Origin: Rhodoferax ferrireducens
GTDB taxonomy: Bacteria > Pseudomonadota > Gammaproteobacteria > Burkholderiales > Burkholderiaceae_C
Reading direction: 5' to 3'
Assembly: GCA_002083775.1 (NCBI GenBank)
Contig: MTEI01000024.1
Location: forward strand, 1 to 45,089
Length of the DNA: 45,089 bases
A program made the translations under genes and the position numbers. Shown here one piece after another: positions 15,927-24,599 of the stretch. Position 1 is the first letter of the stretch, and each line of letters opens with the position of its first letter. A model generated the notes under the pieces. It was not told the origin of the DNA and ran no database searches. It saw only the letters and a program-made list of their open reading frames with translations.

Positions 15927-17630
15927 GTGTCATCGATTCAATTCGAGCATTTGACCAACAGACTGCTTTCGCATTTTGGGCCAGCCCAGGTGCGTGACTT
16001 TGACGCATGCGTTACCGCGGCCTCCATGGAACCTGCGTCCATAGCAGGGCGATGGCCACTGCCACCACTGAACTTGCGCCACCTCCACGATGGTTCGTTT
16101 GTGGCGTGGCTCTGGCAAAAAATCGATGCACTGCTCTCGCGACCCACCGAGTCCCTGCCATTGCGTGATGGAGAAATCGCCATCCAGGTGCTTGGTTCAG
16201 CCATCTTTATCAAGGGCAAGACCGGGCAGTTGCATGCGTTTTTGTGGGAGAACCCGGATCATCTTGAATACTGTAGTTCCAGACTGGTCATGGTGACAGA
16301 AGTACCGTTTGGAAGTCTCTGGCTGAGGCGTCATGTGGCCAGGGCTGTCAATATCCGGTGCGGTGTTGGCAAGTTCCCTGACGACACGCTGCCCCAAGAA
16401 AGTGAAGCGTATGTGACATGGCTGACAAAGGTTCTGATGCGCCGGGTTCGTACGCAGCACAACATGCGACTGGTGCGTCATCAGGTGGCTGATTCCCTGG
16501 GGATCGACAGGGGCCTCTGGCACCTAAGCCACCGCTTGCAAAACACAGGTCCACTAGACAACAAAACTTGCTTCAGGCAATACAACCTGTGTGTACGCCA
16601 CCGAATTGATTTGCTCGAAATTGAGGCCGTCATGCCGTGCGCGGTTGGCATTTATGCGGCACTTTGCGAGAGCAGTGATTTTCCTCAGGAGGGCGAACCT
16701 ACCCAACGGCTCAAACGCTACCTGCATGCGCATGGGATCTCCTCTCGCGTCTGGCGACTGGTTCTGACAGGTGGTGCACGACTGCTGCCCCTGATCCGAC
16801 AGTTTTATCGCTGGAACTCAACAAACGCAGTACTGGACTGCCTCAAAGTGATGGACGGTTTGGGTGCTTATCGCAAATTGCCGTCCTGGTTATCCCAGGC
16901 GATCTTTGCAGAGTGGGGCAATGCCGGTGCCAAGCGTGAGAAGTATCTGCCTCTGATGGGCCGCTCGATGGCCAACCTGAGACATCTGGTGGTCACCGCC
17001 CAATCCATATTTGTAAAACCAGGAGATGCTGGGGAACAGCAAATCGCCGAGGTAGTGCACTGGCTGACAGAGCCCAGCACGACGCCGCTGTTGCGCGCGC
17101 AGCGACAACGCGGATGGCCTTTTCTGGTCAGAGAAGCCCAGGCTTTTTACAAGACCCAAGCAGAGTATGAAGCTGCCAGTGGCGAGAGTTGGCCAATACC
17201 GTTCGAACAACTGCAGGTCGGCCGTTGGAGTCTTGTGCCCATGAGCAGTTCAGTCCAATTGCTAGAAGAAGGACGGCTCATGCGCAACTGCATCCACTCA
17301 TGGACAGACCGGTGTTCACTGCGCACCCACTTGCTGGTGTCGATGCGGGAGGACAACGGGCGCCGGGTTGGCACCGCACATTACGAGTGGCATGCCGACC
17401 ACTGGTTCTTGCATGATGCCAAAGGTCCGATGAACCGGGTGCTTGCTCCTGCACACATGCAAGCCTTTGTCCTGGCGCGTGACCAGATGCCCGACCCCAT
17501 CCTGAATTTGCCGGAAAACAACTGTGACGAGGCAACGGATTCGATGGAACTGGTGGGCGATCCGGACCATTCATTTACTGAGGACACATCAGCCATTACC
17601 AATGCAACTTGGGAAGCGGTGCCAGGATGA
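15927..17630 (+). CDS. PcfJ-domain-like protein
   Basis: 567 residues from a GTG preceded by AAGGGGGTG. The C-terminal part, about residues 420-520, matches PcfJ-like proteins: a segment WSLVPMSSSVQLLEEGRLM followed by RNCIHSWTDRC, then a short beta sheet (HYEWHADHWFLHDAKGPMN). PcfJ domains occur in plasmid and phage-like elements and the molecular function is not established. The rest is helical, with Cys and Arg but no clear catalytic motif. The stop shares bases with a possible short frame at 17627. It sits between the deacetylase and the MoxR genes in the same direction, suggesting one functional unit. Confidence 0.72.
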   Translation: MSSIQFEHLTNRLLSHFGPAQVRDFDACVTAASMEPASIAGRWPLPPLNLRHLHDGSFVAWLWQKIDALLSRPTESLPLRDGEIAIQVLGSAIFIKGKTGQLHAFLWENPDHLEYCSSRLVMVTEVPFGSLWLRRHVARAVNIRCGVGKFPDDTLPQESEAYVTWLTKVLMRRVRTQHNMRLVRHQVADSLGIDRGLWHLSHRLQNTGPLDNKTCFRQYNLCVRHRIDLLEIEAVMPCAVGIYAALCESSDFPQEGEPTQRLKRYLHAHGISSRVWRLVLTGGARLLPLIRQFYRWNSTNAVLDCLKVMDGLGAYRKLPSWLSQAIFAEWGNAGAKREKYLPLMGRSMANLRHLVVTAQSIFVKPGDAGEQQIAEVVHWLTEPSTTPLLRAQRQRGWPFLVREAQAFYKTQAEYEAASGESWPIPFEQLQVGRWSLVPMSSSVQLLEEGRLMRNCIHSWTDRCSLRTHLLVSMREDNGRRVGTAHYEWHADHWFLHDAKGPMNRVLAPAHMQAFVLARDQMPDPILNLPENNCDEATDSMELVGDPDHSFTEDTSAITNATWEAVPG

Positions 17631-17728
17631 TTCAACTTTCCATCACCACGCATGACGCATGTTACGGATCGGCATTTTTTCGCCATCCATTCGTCTGGTC
17701 ACCTTGTCATGCACGGGCATGCAACTGA
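17627..17728 (+). CDS. Possible 33-residue frame after the PcfJ-like gene
   Basis: An ATG overlaps the preceding stop (ATGA) and reads 33 residues with three Cys and several His (THDAC, SPCHARAC). The position fits translational coupling, as for other genes of this array, but the frame is short and the sequence unremarkable. It may be chance. Confidence 0.22.
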   Translation: MIQLSITTHDACYGSAFFRHPFVWSPCHARACN

Positions 17729-17800
17729 ACCAGGGAATACTGTTTTTGAATCGCTGCCCACGACGTGTCGTCGAACGCGGCCAACTTAGGGAGATGCCAC

Positions 17801-17971
17801 ATGGCTAAGAACTTGACAATCACATACACACAGCAGGGTCGAGACTGCGAGAGCCCACCGATTGAGCGTATTTTGCGCATCACGGCAGAGTATTTCGGAA
17901 TTGAACAAGCTGCAACAGCAGCGCCAGGGCTGTCCACGCCCTGCCAGGAGGATCTCTATGCCCACGCCTAA
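17801..17971 (+). CDS. 56-residue small protein before the MoxR gene
   Basis: ATG 17801 follows GGGAG at good spacing. The product MAKNLTITYTQQGRDCESPP... has a beta-like start, a helix (IERILRITAEYFGIEQA) and a loose tail. It overlaps the MoxR start by 14 bases, and the AGGAGG for MoxR lies inside it, so translation of the two is probably linked. No family is recognised. Confidence 0.5.
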   Translation: MAKNLTITYTQQGRDCESPPIERILRITAEYFGIEQAATAAPGLSTPCQEDLYAHA

Positions 17972-19352
17972 ACTGACCTATCTGCAGGAACTTGGCGTAT
18001 TCGGGTTCGACCGTTTTGAGACCATCATTCTGGCGGCCCTGGTCACCGAAGATCCAATGATGCTGATTGGGCGCTCCGGAACCGGCAAGACGTTTTTGCT
18101 CAATTCCCTCTCGGAAGCCCTCGGGTTGGAACACAGGCATTACAACGCCAGCCTCATCAGCTTTGACGATCTGGTGGGTTTCCCATACCCCGATGCAGAA
18201 AACTCCGGCGTGAAATTTCTCGAGACCCCTGCCACGGTGTGGGGTGCGGAGTCGGTGCTGATCGATGAGATCAGCCGCTGCAAACCCGAGCACCAGAACC
18301 GGCTTTTCTCACTGGTCCATGAACGCCGCATCCAGGGCATCAGTCTTGGCAATTTGCGCTTTCGCTGGGCTGCCATGAATCCTGCCTCCACCGACCAATC
18401 TGACCTGGAAAGCTATACCGGGTCCGAGCCGCTGGACCCAGCGCTGGCAGACCGGTTTTCGCTGTTCGTGCAGGCCGTGGACTGGGACGATCTCAGCGAC
18501 CAAGAGCGCAACGCGGTCACCTCGCCTGCCGGTGAGGGCAAACTTGCAGCAATCAACGAACGGCTAAAGACACACATCCAAACCTGTCGTCTGCGGTTCC
18601 TCCAACAACTCGAGCACTGCCCACAAGGGGTACTGGACTATGTGACCACAGCGGTGACCGCGCTCAATGGTGCCAGGGTAAGGATATCGCCGCGCCGGGC
18701 CAGGTTGATGGCCAGAAGTCTGCTCGCCGCCAGGGTGCTGCAGGGCAGCTTGCAGGAGAAAACAGCACGGCTGATGCTGGGATGCAGCCTGCCGCATGTC
18801 ACCTGGGGCGGGGACATCGCCAAGAACGTACTTGACGCTGCACATCGTCTGGCCTGGGAGGCCGCCTCGAACACCCCTGAGCGCTGGGTTGACCTCCTTT
18901 TCGCGGAGCCTAGGTTGGATCGCAAACTGGCCGTACTGATCAATCAATGCCCCGGACCCGATGAGGGCACGCAGGCGATTGCGCAGTTGCTGGCCAGCGA
19001 GTCGCGAGAACGCTCTGCGGCCTTTGCTTTTGCGTTGTACCCGGCCGCTGTCATGGGAAAACTGCCGATCGGCTCGGAAGGTGTCAACGATCTGGGGCGT
19101 CTGGCCAGTGCCGTACTGAGCGTAGATGCCGAGGTTACATGGACGGAGCGAGGCAACACTGTTGCCCCGCATCATCCTGGCTACGATGCCTGCGCGCGGT
19201 TGCTCTCCGATTTGCGCGGGGCCCGTGCCGAACGAGCCAAACAGTTTTTGAGTTGGTGTCTGGTCGAGCAGATTTCACTGGTGCGCGCAGATGAGCTGGA
19301 AAAGGAGATGGATGGCTGCGTCAGGTTGCTTAAAAAACAGGTGAGCGTGTGA
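17958..19352 (+). CDS. MoxR-type AAA+ ATPase
   Basis: 464 residues from ATG 17958, chosen for the AGGAGG 6 bases before it. Walker A is GRSGTGKT (residues 38-45); Walker B is LIDEIS (101-106); the sensor region reads FRWAAMNPAS, and an arginine-finger segment is near DRFSLFVQAV. MoxR ATPases work with von Willebrand factor A proteins as chaperones that remodel or insert cofactors into target proteins. Exactly such a partner is encoded at 19798, with a small gene between; all overlap by 4 bases. A C-terminal extension of about 190 residues is unlike simple MoxR proteins (about 300-330) and may bind the cluster partners. Confidence 0.88.
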   Translation: MPTPKLTYLQELGVFGFDRFETIILAALVTEDPMMLIGRSGTGKTFLLNSLSEALGLEHRHYNASLISFDDLVGFPYPDAENSGVKFLETPATVWGAESVLIDEISRCKPEHQNRLFSLVHERRIQGISLGNLRFRWAAMNPASTDQSDLESYTGSEPLDPALADRFSLFVQAVDWDDLSDQERNAVTSPAGEGKLAAINERLKTHIQTCRLRFLQQLEHCPQGVLDYVTTAVTALNGARVRISPRRARLMARSLLAARVLQGSLQEKTARLMLGCSLPHVTWGGDIAKNVLDAAHRLAWEAASNTPERWVDLLFAEPRLDRKLAVLINQCPGPDEGTQAIAQLLASESRERSAAFAFALYPAAVMGKLPIGSEGVNDLGRLASAVLSVDAEVTWTERGNTVAPHHPGYDACARLLSDLRGARAERAKQFLSWCLVEQISLVRADELEKEMDGCVRLLKKQVSV

Positions 19353-19801
19353 ATCTGCATTTCCATCCTGCCTTTGAGCAAAGGGCTAACGCTGGTTGGG
19401 GTGGCCACCCGGCGCGCCGCCGACGCGAACGCATCACGTCATCACTGCTGGGCAAAAATGATGGCAACATCCGCTGCCCGCGCGTCATCCGTATCGGATT
19501 TGATCTGCAGGAGGGGCAGGATCCGCTAAGCCATTTGCACGATTTGCTCATCGATGAGGGTTTTGAGCGACCTGAGGACCTGCGCCAGGCGATAGTCATC
19601 CCGGGTCGTCGCTACATCTGCAGTCCATCCAAAGACCCAGGATGCCCGCTGGACGGCGACCCAGCAGAAGTATTGCGCCAGGCACTCATGCTCGGCCTAT
19701 GTACTGCCCAGCTCTTTGATCCGCAGCGTCCGGTCATCTGGACGCGCAGCAGTCTCTCCAGAGTCGTGGACCTGTTCGATCCAGCGGGGTTCTACCAATG
19801 A
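19349..19801 (+). CDS. 150-residue protein between MoxR and VWA genes
   Basis: Starts at a GTG inside the MoxR stop and ends inside the start of the VWA gene, both with 4-base overlaps, so its dose is tied to its neighbours. It has a basic patch (HPARRRRERITSS), a middle RIGFDLQEGQDPLSHLHDLL segment and two Cys-containing turns (YICSPSKDPGCPLDGD). No family is recognised and there is no signal or membrane span. The conserved position in a MoxR-VWA unit suggests an adaptor or substrate of the complex. Confidence 0.75.
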   Translation: MNLHFHPAFEQRANAGWGGHPARRRRERITSSLLGKNDGNIRCPRVIRIGFDLQEGQDPLSHLHDLLIDEGFERPEDLRQAIVIPGRRYICSPSKDPGCPLDGDPAEVLRQALMLGLCTAQLFDPQRPVIWTRSSLSRVVDLFDPAGFYQ

Positions 19802-21162
19802 CACCCCTCCTATTTGATGCCCTGTTGCAGGAACTCATCGATGAGAACCCGTTTGCCATCCGGGCCGCTCTGCGCATCCTGCGGGTCGAGTACACGACGC
19901 AGATCGCCACACTGGCGGTGACTTGTGAGTTGCAACCGCGCCTGCTGGTCAATCTGGACTTTCTGGCGAAACACGCCGCGACTGAAGCCGAAGTCAAGGC
20001 AGTGGTGATCCACGAGTTTCTGCACGTGCTGTTGCGGCACACGGAAGGCCGACAACCTTTGACTTCAGCGCGCCATCTGGCCTTTGATGCCGTCATCAAC
20101 GCCATCATCCACCGGCAGTACGGGCCGGGGTATTCCTCCATGATGTCCCACTACTACGGGAGATGTACGGACCTGAAAAAACTCCTGCGCCCGATGAACA
20201 GCGACGAACTGCAGTGGCTGAAAACCAGCCCAAATAACGTTCCATCATGGGCACGGCTGTGGGAAAGTCTCTACGACGGACGTCTGATTGCAGATGACAT
20301 CGAGGAACTGGCCAACACCGTGGCCAGTCAGATGCTGGCACCATCAGAATCAGATTCGAGCGGGCCGTTCACCTTGCAGACTGGAAGTGATCAGGTGCCA
20401 GACTTGCTGGGCAACCACGCCGATATGGGCCAGGAGATTGATGGTGAATTGGCCAAGGCCGTTCAATCAGCCCTGAAGCAGATGAATGGTCATGGTGTCT
20501 GGCGCAGCCCAGGTGAGCGGGGGGTCGGCGGCACACTGGTCAAGGCTCTGGTGATCGAGGACAGGAGCCCCACACGCAGATGGGAGGCCAGGACACTGGC
20601 ACTGATCAAAAAGCACATTACGCCAGATCACCAGTCCCGTGCAAGGCGTGAAGAATTGTGGAGCTACCGCATCCCGGTACTGTCACCGGCTGACCGTCGG
20701 GCTTTCCTGAAAGCGCAGTGGTCTGCGTTCCTGCCGGAATCGTCCTGGGAGGGGCAGCGCATGCGCCAGGACGGTACCGCACAGGTTTACCTTGATGTCA
20801 GCGGCTCCATGAATGCCGAGATGCCGCTGATCATCGGACTTCTCAACCGCTTGGGACGGCACATCCGTCGGCCTTTCTGGGCTTTCAGCGATGAGGTGTC
20901 GCCCGCCGTGATCGAGAACTCGCAATTGCGGACATCCACCACCGGCGGAACTTCCATGCAGTGCGTCCTGGCCCATGTGGCCAAGACCCGGCCAGACGCC
21001 GCCATTGTGATTACCGACGGGTACATCGAATCCATCAGTACTGCTGATGTCGCGAAAACACGGGGCAGCAGGCTGCATGTGCTGCTCACACGCGATGGCA
21101 ATGCCAACCTGATTGCCCGAGCTGGCTTGCCCTACACCCAACTCGAAAAGGTACCCTCATGA
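19798..21162 (+). CDS. DUF2201-type protein: putative metallopeptidase plus VWA domain
   Basis: 454 residues. The N-terminal domain carries the zinc-protease signature HEFLH (residues 72-76, in AVVIHEFLHVLLRH) followed by more His. The C-terminal domain is von Willebrand factor A-like with the metal-binding MIDAS motif DVSGS (about residues 332-336, in VYLDVSGSMN), then TTGGTSMQ and ITDGYIES. This is the layout of predicted metal-dependent peptidases with a VWA-like domain, which are often found beside a MoxR ATPase. Substrates are unknown. Overlaps of 4 bases on both sides place it at the centre of the moxR-x-VWA-metK unit. Confidence 0.85.
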   Translation: MTPLLFDALLQELIDENPFAIRAALRILRVEYTTQIATLAVTCELQPRLLVNLDFLAKHAATEAEVKAVVIHEFLHVLLRHTEGRQPLTSARHLAFDAVINAIIHRQYGPGYSSMMSHYYGRCTDLKKLLRPMNSDELQWLKTSPNNVPSWARLWESLYDGRLIADDIEELANTVASQMLAPSESDSSGPFTLQTGSDQVPDLLGNHADMGQEIDGELAKAVQSALKQMNGHGVWRSPGERGVGGTLVKALVIEDRSPTRRWEARTLALIKKHITPDHQSRARREELWSYRIPVLSPADRRAFLKAQWSAFLPESSWEGQRMRQDGTAQVYLDVSGSMNAEMPLIIGLLNRLGRHIRRPFWAFSDEVSPAVIENSQLRTSTTGGTSMQCVLAHVAKTRPDAAIVITDGYIESISTADVAKTRGSRLHVLLTRDGNANLIARAGLPYTQLEKVPS

Positions 21163-22259
21163 TTCACTTTGCTGAAGCTGTTCTGCCAGGACACCCGGAC
21201 AAACTGTGTGACCACATTGCCGATACCATCGTGGCCGAAGCCCTGCTGGCCGATCCCGATGCCTTTGCGCAGATCGAGATGGGTGTCTGGGGCGATGACG
21301 CCTGGTTGTCGGGACATATCGTGAGTCGCATGCCTCTGCCACGAACACCATCCGAAATTCTGGTGGATGCCGCGGTGTCACTGGGTCTTGGCAATGGAAA
21401 CTGGATTGATGCGACCCGCTACCGGATTGCCGACACCGTCTGCGTCAATCTGGATGATCCGCGTGAGGGCAAAGGCATCTGCGATGACCAGAGCATCGTG
21501 ATTGGTTATGCCGGGTATGACCGCAAGACCCGTTACCTGCCGCCGGAGCATTTTCTGGTGCATGCGCTGGCCGAACAGCTTTGGCAGTCCTGCAGAAGCG
21601 GTGAACTCGCAGGGTGCGGTTCCGACGGTAAAACCCTGATCACCTTGCGGGAAGAGGGTCAGCGCTGGACACTGGAAAGCGTCGTGGTCACTCTGCAGCA
21701 TCCAAAGGACCTGCCGATGATGACGCTTGTGCAAGGTGTGCATTCCTGCCTGCGTCAGGGCTATGAATCCCTGCAGGCAACTGATGCGCGGTGGGTGGCG
21801 AATTGGCGTGATGTCGACATTCTGGTGAACCCCAACGGCCCGCACTTTCGGGGTGGCAGCGATGGTGACAACGGACAGACCGGCAGAAAACTGGTCATGG
21901 ACTATTACGGCCCGCGCATTCCCATCGGTGGGGGCGCGCTGGCAGGCAAGCATCCGGCTCATGTGGACCGCATGGCCGCACGCAGGGCAAGACAGGCTGC
22001 CATCCATGCCGTGCAGACTGGCGCGCCGGAGTGCCTGATTCGTCTGGCCTACGCGCCGAACCGCAATACCCCATTGCAGGAAGTCTGGGAGATTGGCGGG
22101 CGGGGCGAGCGGCAGGTCAAAGGATATTTCGACTTTGATCAGATGGTGGCAGGCCTCAGGCCCGGGTTTCCCAAGGCTGAACAGGGCAAAGGGGTTTATG
22201 CGTGGGCTTTACCTGAAGACCCGGATTCCCTGAACGTCAGCGGCAGAAGCACAGGGTGA
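21159..22259 (+). CDS. Divergent S-adenosylmethionine synthetase (MetK-like)
   Basis: 366 residues, close to the usual 380-390. It keeps the key MetK blocks: GHPDK at the N-terminus (methionine/ATP site His), DDQSIVIGYA in place of GDQGLMFGYA, NPNG followed by GGSDGDNGQTGRKLVMDYYG, and GGGALAGKHPAHVDR. Elsewhere it differs strongly from housekeeping MetK. The enzyme makes SAM from methionine and ATP in the cytoplasm. Its ATG overlaps the VWA stop by 4 bases, which is not a metabolic context. It may supply SAM to a local process, make a SAM analogue, or bind SAM as a sensor; the intact motifs favour activity. Confidence 0.85.
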   Translation: MIHFAEAVLPGHPDKLCDHIADTIVAEALLADPDAFAQIEMGVWGDDAWLSGHIVSRMPLPRTPSEILVDAAVSLGLGNGNWIDATRYRIADTVCVNLDDPREGKGICDDQSIVIGYAGYDRKTRYLPPEHFLVHALAEQLWQSCRSGELAGCGSDGKTLITLREEGQRWTLESVVVTLQHPKDLPMMTLVQGVHSCLRQGYESLQATDARWVANWRDVDILVNPNGPHFRGGSDGDNGQTGRKLVMDYYGPRIPIGGGALAGKHPAHVDRMAARRARQAAIHAVQTGAPECLIRLAYAPNRNTPLQEVWEIGGRGERQVKGYFDFDQMVAGLRPGFPKAEQGKGVYAWALPEDPDSLNVSGRSTG

Positions 22260-22379
22260 TACGGGTCATGACTTGGCATGAATTCACTGGACAAATGTGA
22301 AGGTCTTTTCCGTCTCCTCAGGCTCACGCCATGAGCTCTGAAACTGCGATCATTCACGTTCACAAAAGGGGAAAACGAC

Positions 22380-22910
22380 ATGAAGAAAACTCAGGCAATC
22401 ATCAATGTTGAATCGGCAGTTGTTGAAGTTCATAGCAAGACGCTGTTTGAGCGTGTTTCAGACTATCTGACAGAAAAGGACTGGGGCTTCAATTCGTATG
22501 AAGAAAAAACGTATTTCACGCTCAACCTACGCCTGACCAGCGGTACGGTGCGCGTCGTCATCGACATTGCGGAATCATCACCGTGGGCGAGGATATTGGT
22601 CTATGCAACCTATCCAACTTTCGTCCCACCCCACCGCCGGGTGGAAGTCATTGATGCGATCAACCGGATCAACTATTCCCTGTTGGCCGGTTGCCTGGAA
22701 ATGGATGCCAAGGATGGTGAAGTCCGCGCGCGCATGATGCTCGAGAGTGACACCTTCGTCAGTGAACAGATGATCGACCGGGCAATGCGTCGGTGTCTCG
22801 ATCTGGCCGAACAATACCAGGCACCATTACTGGCCATTGCATTTGGCAACGCTGCAGCGCATGATGTTCTGGAGTTGGGAGAACGGGCTGAAGATGTCAC
22901 GCTTCAATGA
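22380..22910 (+). CDS. YbjN-like protein
   Basis: 176 residues with AAAAGGGGAAAACGAC before the ATG. The layout fits YbjN/type III chaperone-like proteins: an N-terminal helix (VHSKTLFERVSDYLTEKDW), strands (TYFTLNLRLTSGTVRVVIDI), VPPHRRVEVIDAINRIN and a C-terminal helix after MIDRAMRRCLDL. These folds bind other proteins or act in stress sensing. It starts 120 bases after the MetK-like gene and may be the last gene of the array or have its own promoter in that gap. Confidence 0.72.
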   Translation: MKKTQAIINVESAVVEVHSKTLFERVSDYLTEKDWGFNSYEEKTYFTLNLRLTSGTVRVVIDIAESSPWARILVYATYPTFVPPHRRVEVIDAINRINYSLLAGCLEMDAKDGEVRARMMLESDTFVSEQMIDRAMRRCLDLAEQYQAPLLAIAFGNAAAHDVLELGERAEDVTLQ

Positions 22911-23008
22911 GAGGCGAGAAGACATAGCCACCGTTGCTTTGTCTGGTTCAGTTTCTGCGACCACCATCTTGGATAATTCTGGTTGTTTGCCAACCGTGAA
23001 ACGAAGAC

Positions 23009-23605
23009 ATGCTAGACAACCTCACCCAAACGTACGGAGCGCTGGGGGTAACCCCTCTCGAATTCATTGCGAACGTGGTTTACGCAGTGTCTGTATGGCT
23101 TGCCGCGCGCAACAATGTCCATACTTGGTGGATTGGCATCGTTGGATGTGTTTTTTTTGGCATTTTGTTTTTCCGCTTTCAACTCTACGCGGATGTCACC
23201 CTTCAAGTTTTTTTTATCGGTACAAGTTGTCTGGGATGGTTGCAATGGAATCGCGGTAATGATGGCGGCTCACTCAGGGTTCAGCGTTCTACTCCGACCT
23301 TCATCGCCATGCGCATAGGTCTCGCGATTGCGGTCGCGGTGGTGTACGGTTCTCTGCTATACCGATTTACTGACGCCTTTGCGCCCTATATCGATTCGCT
23401 GGTACTCACGTTCAGCGTGCTGGCGCAGCTGCTAATGATGCGGCGGCGCATTGAGAACTGGTTCGCGTGGCTGATCGTCAATAGCATCGCCGTACCGCTC
23501 TACATTTCTCGGGAACTGTATTTAACCGCCTTTTTCTATGGAATCTACTGGTGCAATGTCTTATATGGACTGTCGTACTGGCGCAAGGAACTGGCGAAGA
23601 CATGA
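23009..23605 (+). CDS. pnuC: Nicotinamide riboside transporter PnuC
   Basis: 198 residues with about six to seven hydrophobic spans and the family region WWIGIVGCVFFGILFFRFQLYADV near the N-terminus, plus aromatic residues and YGIYWCNVLYGLSYW at the C-terminus. PnuC facilitates uptake of nicotinamide riboside, which must be phosphorylated inside the cell. The stop overlaps the start of nadR (ATGA), the kinase that does this, so transport and trapping are coupled. Base composition is lower in GC than the cluster to its left. No riboswitch of a known NAD class was recognised in front of it. Confidence 0.88.
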   Translation: MLDNLTQTYGALGVTPLEFIANVVYAVSVWLAARNNVHTWWIGIVGCVFFGILFFRFQLYADVTLQVFFIGTSCLGWLQWNRGNDGGSLRVQRSTPTFIAMRIGLAIAVAVVYGSLLYRFTDAFAPYIDSLVLTFSVLAQLLMMRRRIENWFAWLIVNSIAVPLYISRELYLTAFFYGIYWCNVLYGLSYWRKELAKT

Positions 23606-24597
23606 TCCGAGGGCTTGTTGTCGGGAAATTCGCGCCATTTCATCGCGGTCATGAGTTCCTGATTTCCAACGCGCTCTCGCAGTGCGATGAATTACTGATC
23701 CTTTCATACACGAGCCGTGATTTTCCTGTTTGCGATGCTGCCCGTCGTCGACAGTGGATCCAGAAGAGCTTTCCCGAAGTGCGTGTCGTTGTATTTGATG
23801 CGACAGACAATGTTCCGGACGACGAGGCCAGTGATAGTGTTCAGCGTGAGTTTGTCGCTCGAAAGCTGCGGGAGCTGGAATATCTTCCAACTCATGTATT
23901 TACGAGTGAGGACTACGGGCTGGGTTTTGCGGAACATCTTTCAACATCTTTGCTCCAGCCAATTACACACGTGAGTGTCGATCCTTCACGTGGTAACCAC
24001 CCTGTATCTGCGACAGACATACGGGCGGATGTACATGGGAACAGGCACTGGCTACCTCCGCATGTGTATGCAGACTTTGTAGAACGTATTGCGTTGATTG
24101 GTGCGGAGTCGACAGGAAAGTCCACGCTCGGGTTTTGGCTTTCTCAACAACTGGAAACCCAGTTCGCGGGTGAATACGGACGTGAGCTTTGGGAGCAAAA
24201 GCATGGGCAGCTATCGTTCGATGATCTGCTGTTGATCGGACAACGGCAGGTCGAGCGCGAAATGCGCCTAGCTGAGACGGCAAATAGATTCCTTATTTGC
24301 GACACAACCCCACTAACGACGCTGTTCTACAGCTTGAATTATTTCCAAATGGCAGACCCTCGACTAACCCGTCTTGCGTGTCGCCGTTATGACCACGTAA
24401 TCCTGTTGCTGCCGGATTTTCCTATGGTGCAGGATGGCACGCGCCAGGATGAGGCATTTCGGCTGCAGCAGCATCATTGGTACGTTCGGGAGTTAGTGGA
24501 AAGAAACCTGGAATATCTGGACGTTTCGGGCAGTATTGCGGCTAGGCAGCAGCAGCTATTGGAAATGTTCCCTTTGATGCATAGGCAATTTTCGTAG
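23602..24597 (+). CDS. nadR: NadR-like NMN adenylyltransferase/ribosylnicotinamide kinase
   Basis: 331 residues from the ATG inside the pnuC stop. The N-terminal nucleotidyltransferase has GKFAPFHRGHEFL (the HxGH-type motif as HRGH) and VSATDIR; the C-terminal kinase has the P-loop GAESTGKSTL and DTTPLTT. It makes NMN from nicotinamide riboside and NAD from NMN. The helix-turn-helix repressor domain of enterobacterial NadR is absent, so this form is only an enzyme. With pnuC it forms a complete salvage pair. Its neighbours downstream are broken genes on the other strand. Confidence 0.9.
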   Translation: MIRGLVVGKFAPFHRGHEFLISNALSQCDELLILSYTSRDFPVCDAARRRQWIQKSFPEVRVVVFDATDNVPDDEASDSVQREFVARKLRELEYLPTHVFTSEDYGLGFAEHLSTSLLQPITHVSVDPSRGNHPVSATDIRADVHGNRHWLPPHVYADFVERIALIGAESTGKSTLGFWLSQQLETQFAGEYGRELWEQKHGQLSFDDLLLIGQRQVEREMRLAETANRFLICDTTPLTTLFYSLNYFQMADPRLTRLACRRYDHVILLLPDFPMVQDGTRQDEAFRLQQHHWYVRELVERNLEYLDVSGSIAARQQQLLEMFPLMHRQFS

Positions 24598-24599
24598 CG

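Noticed and set aside
22911..23008. NAD-responsive riboswitch before pnuC
   Set aside because: The 98-base leader shows no conserved fold that I can recognise, and known NAD riboswitches come from other phyla.
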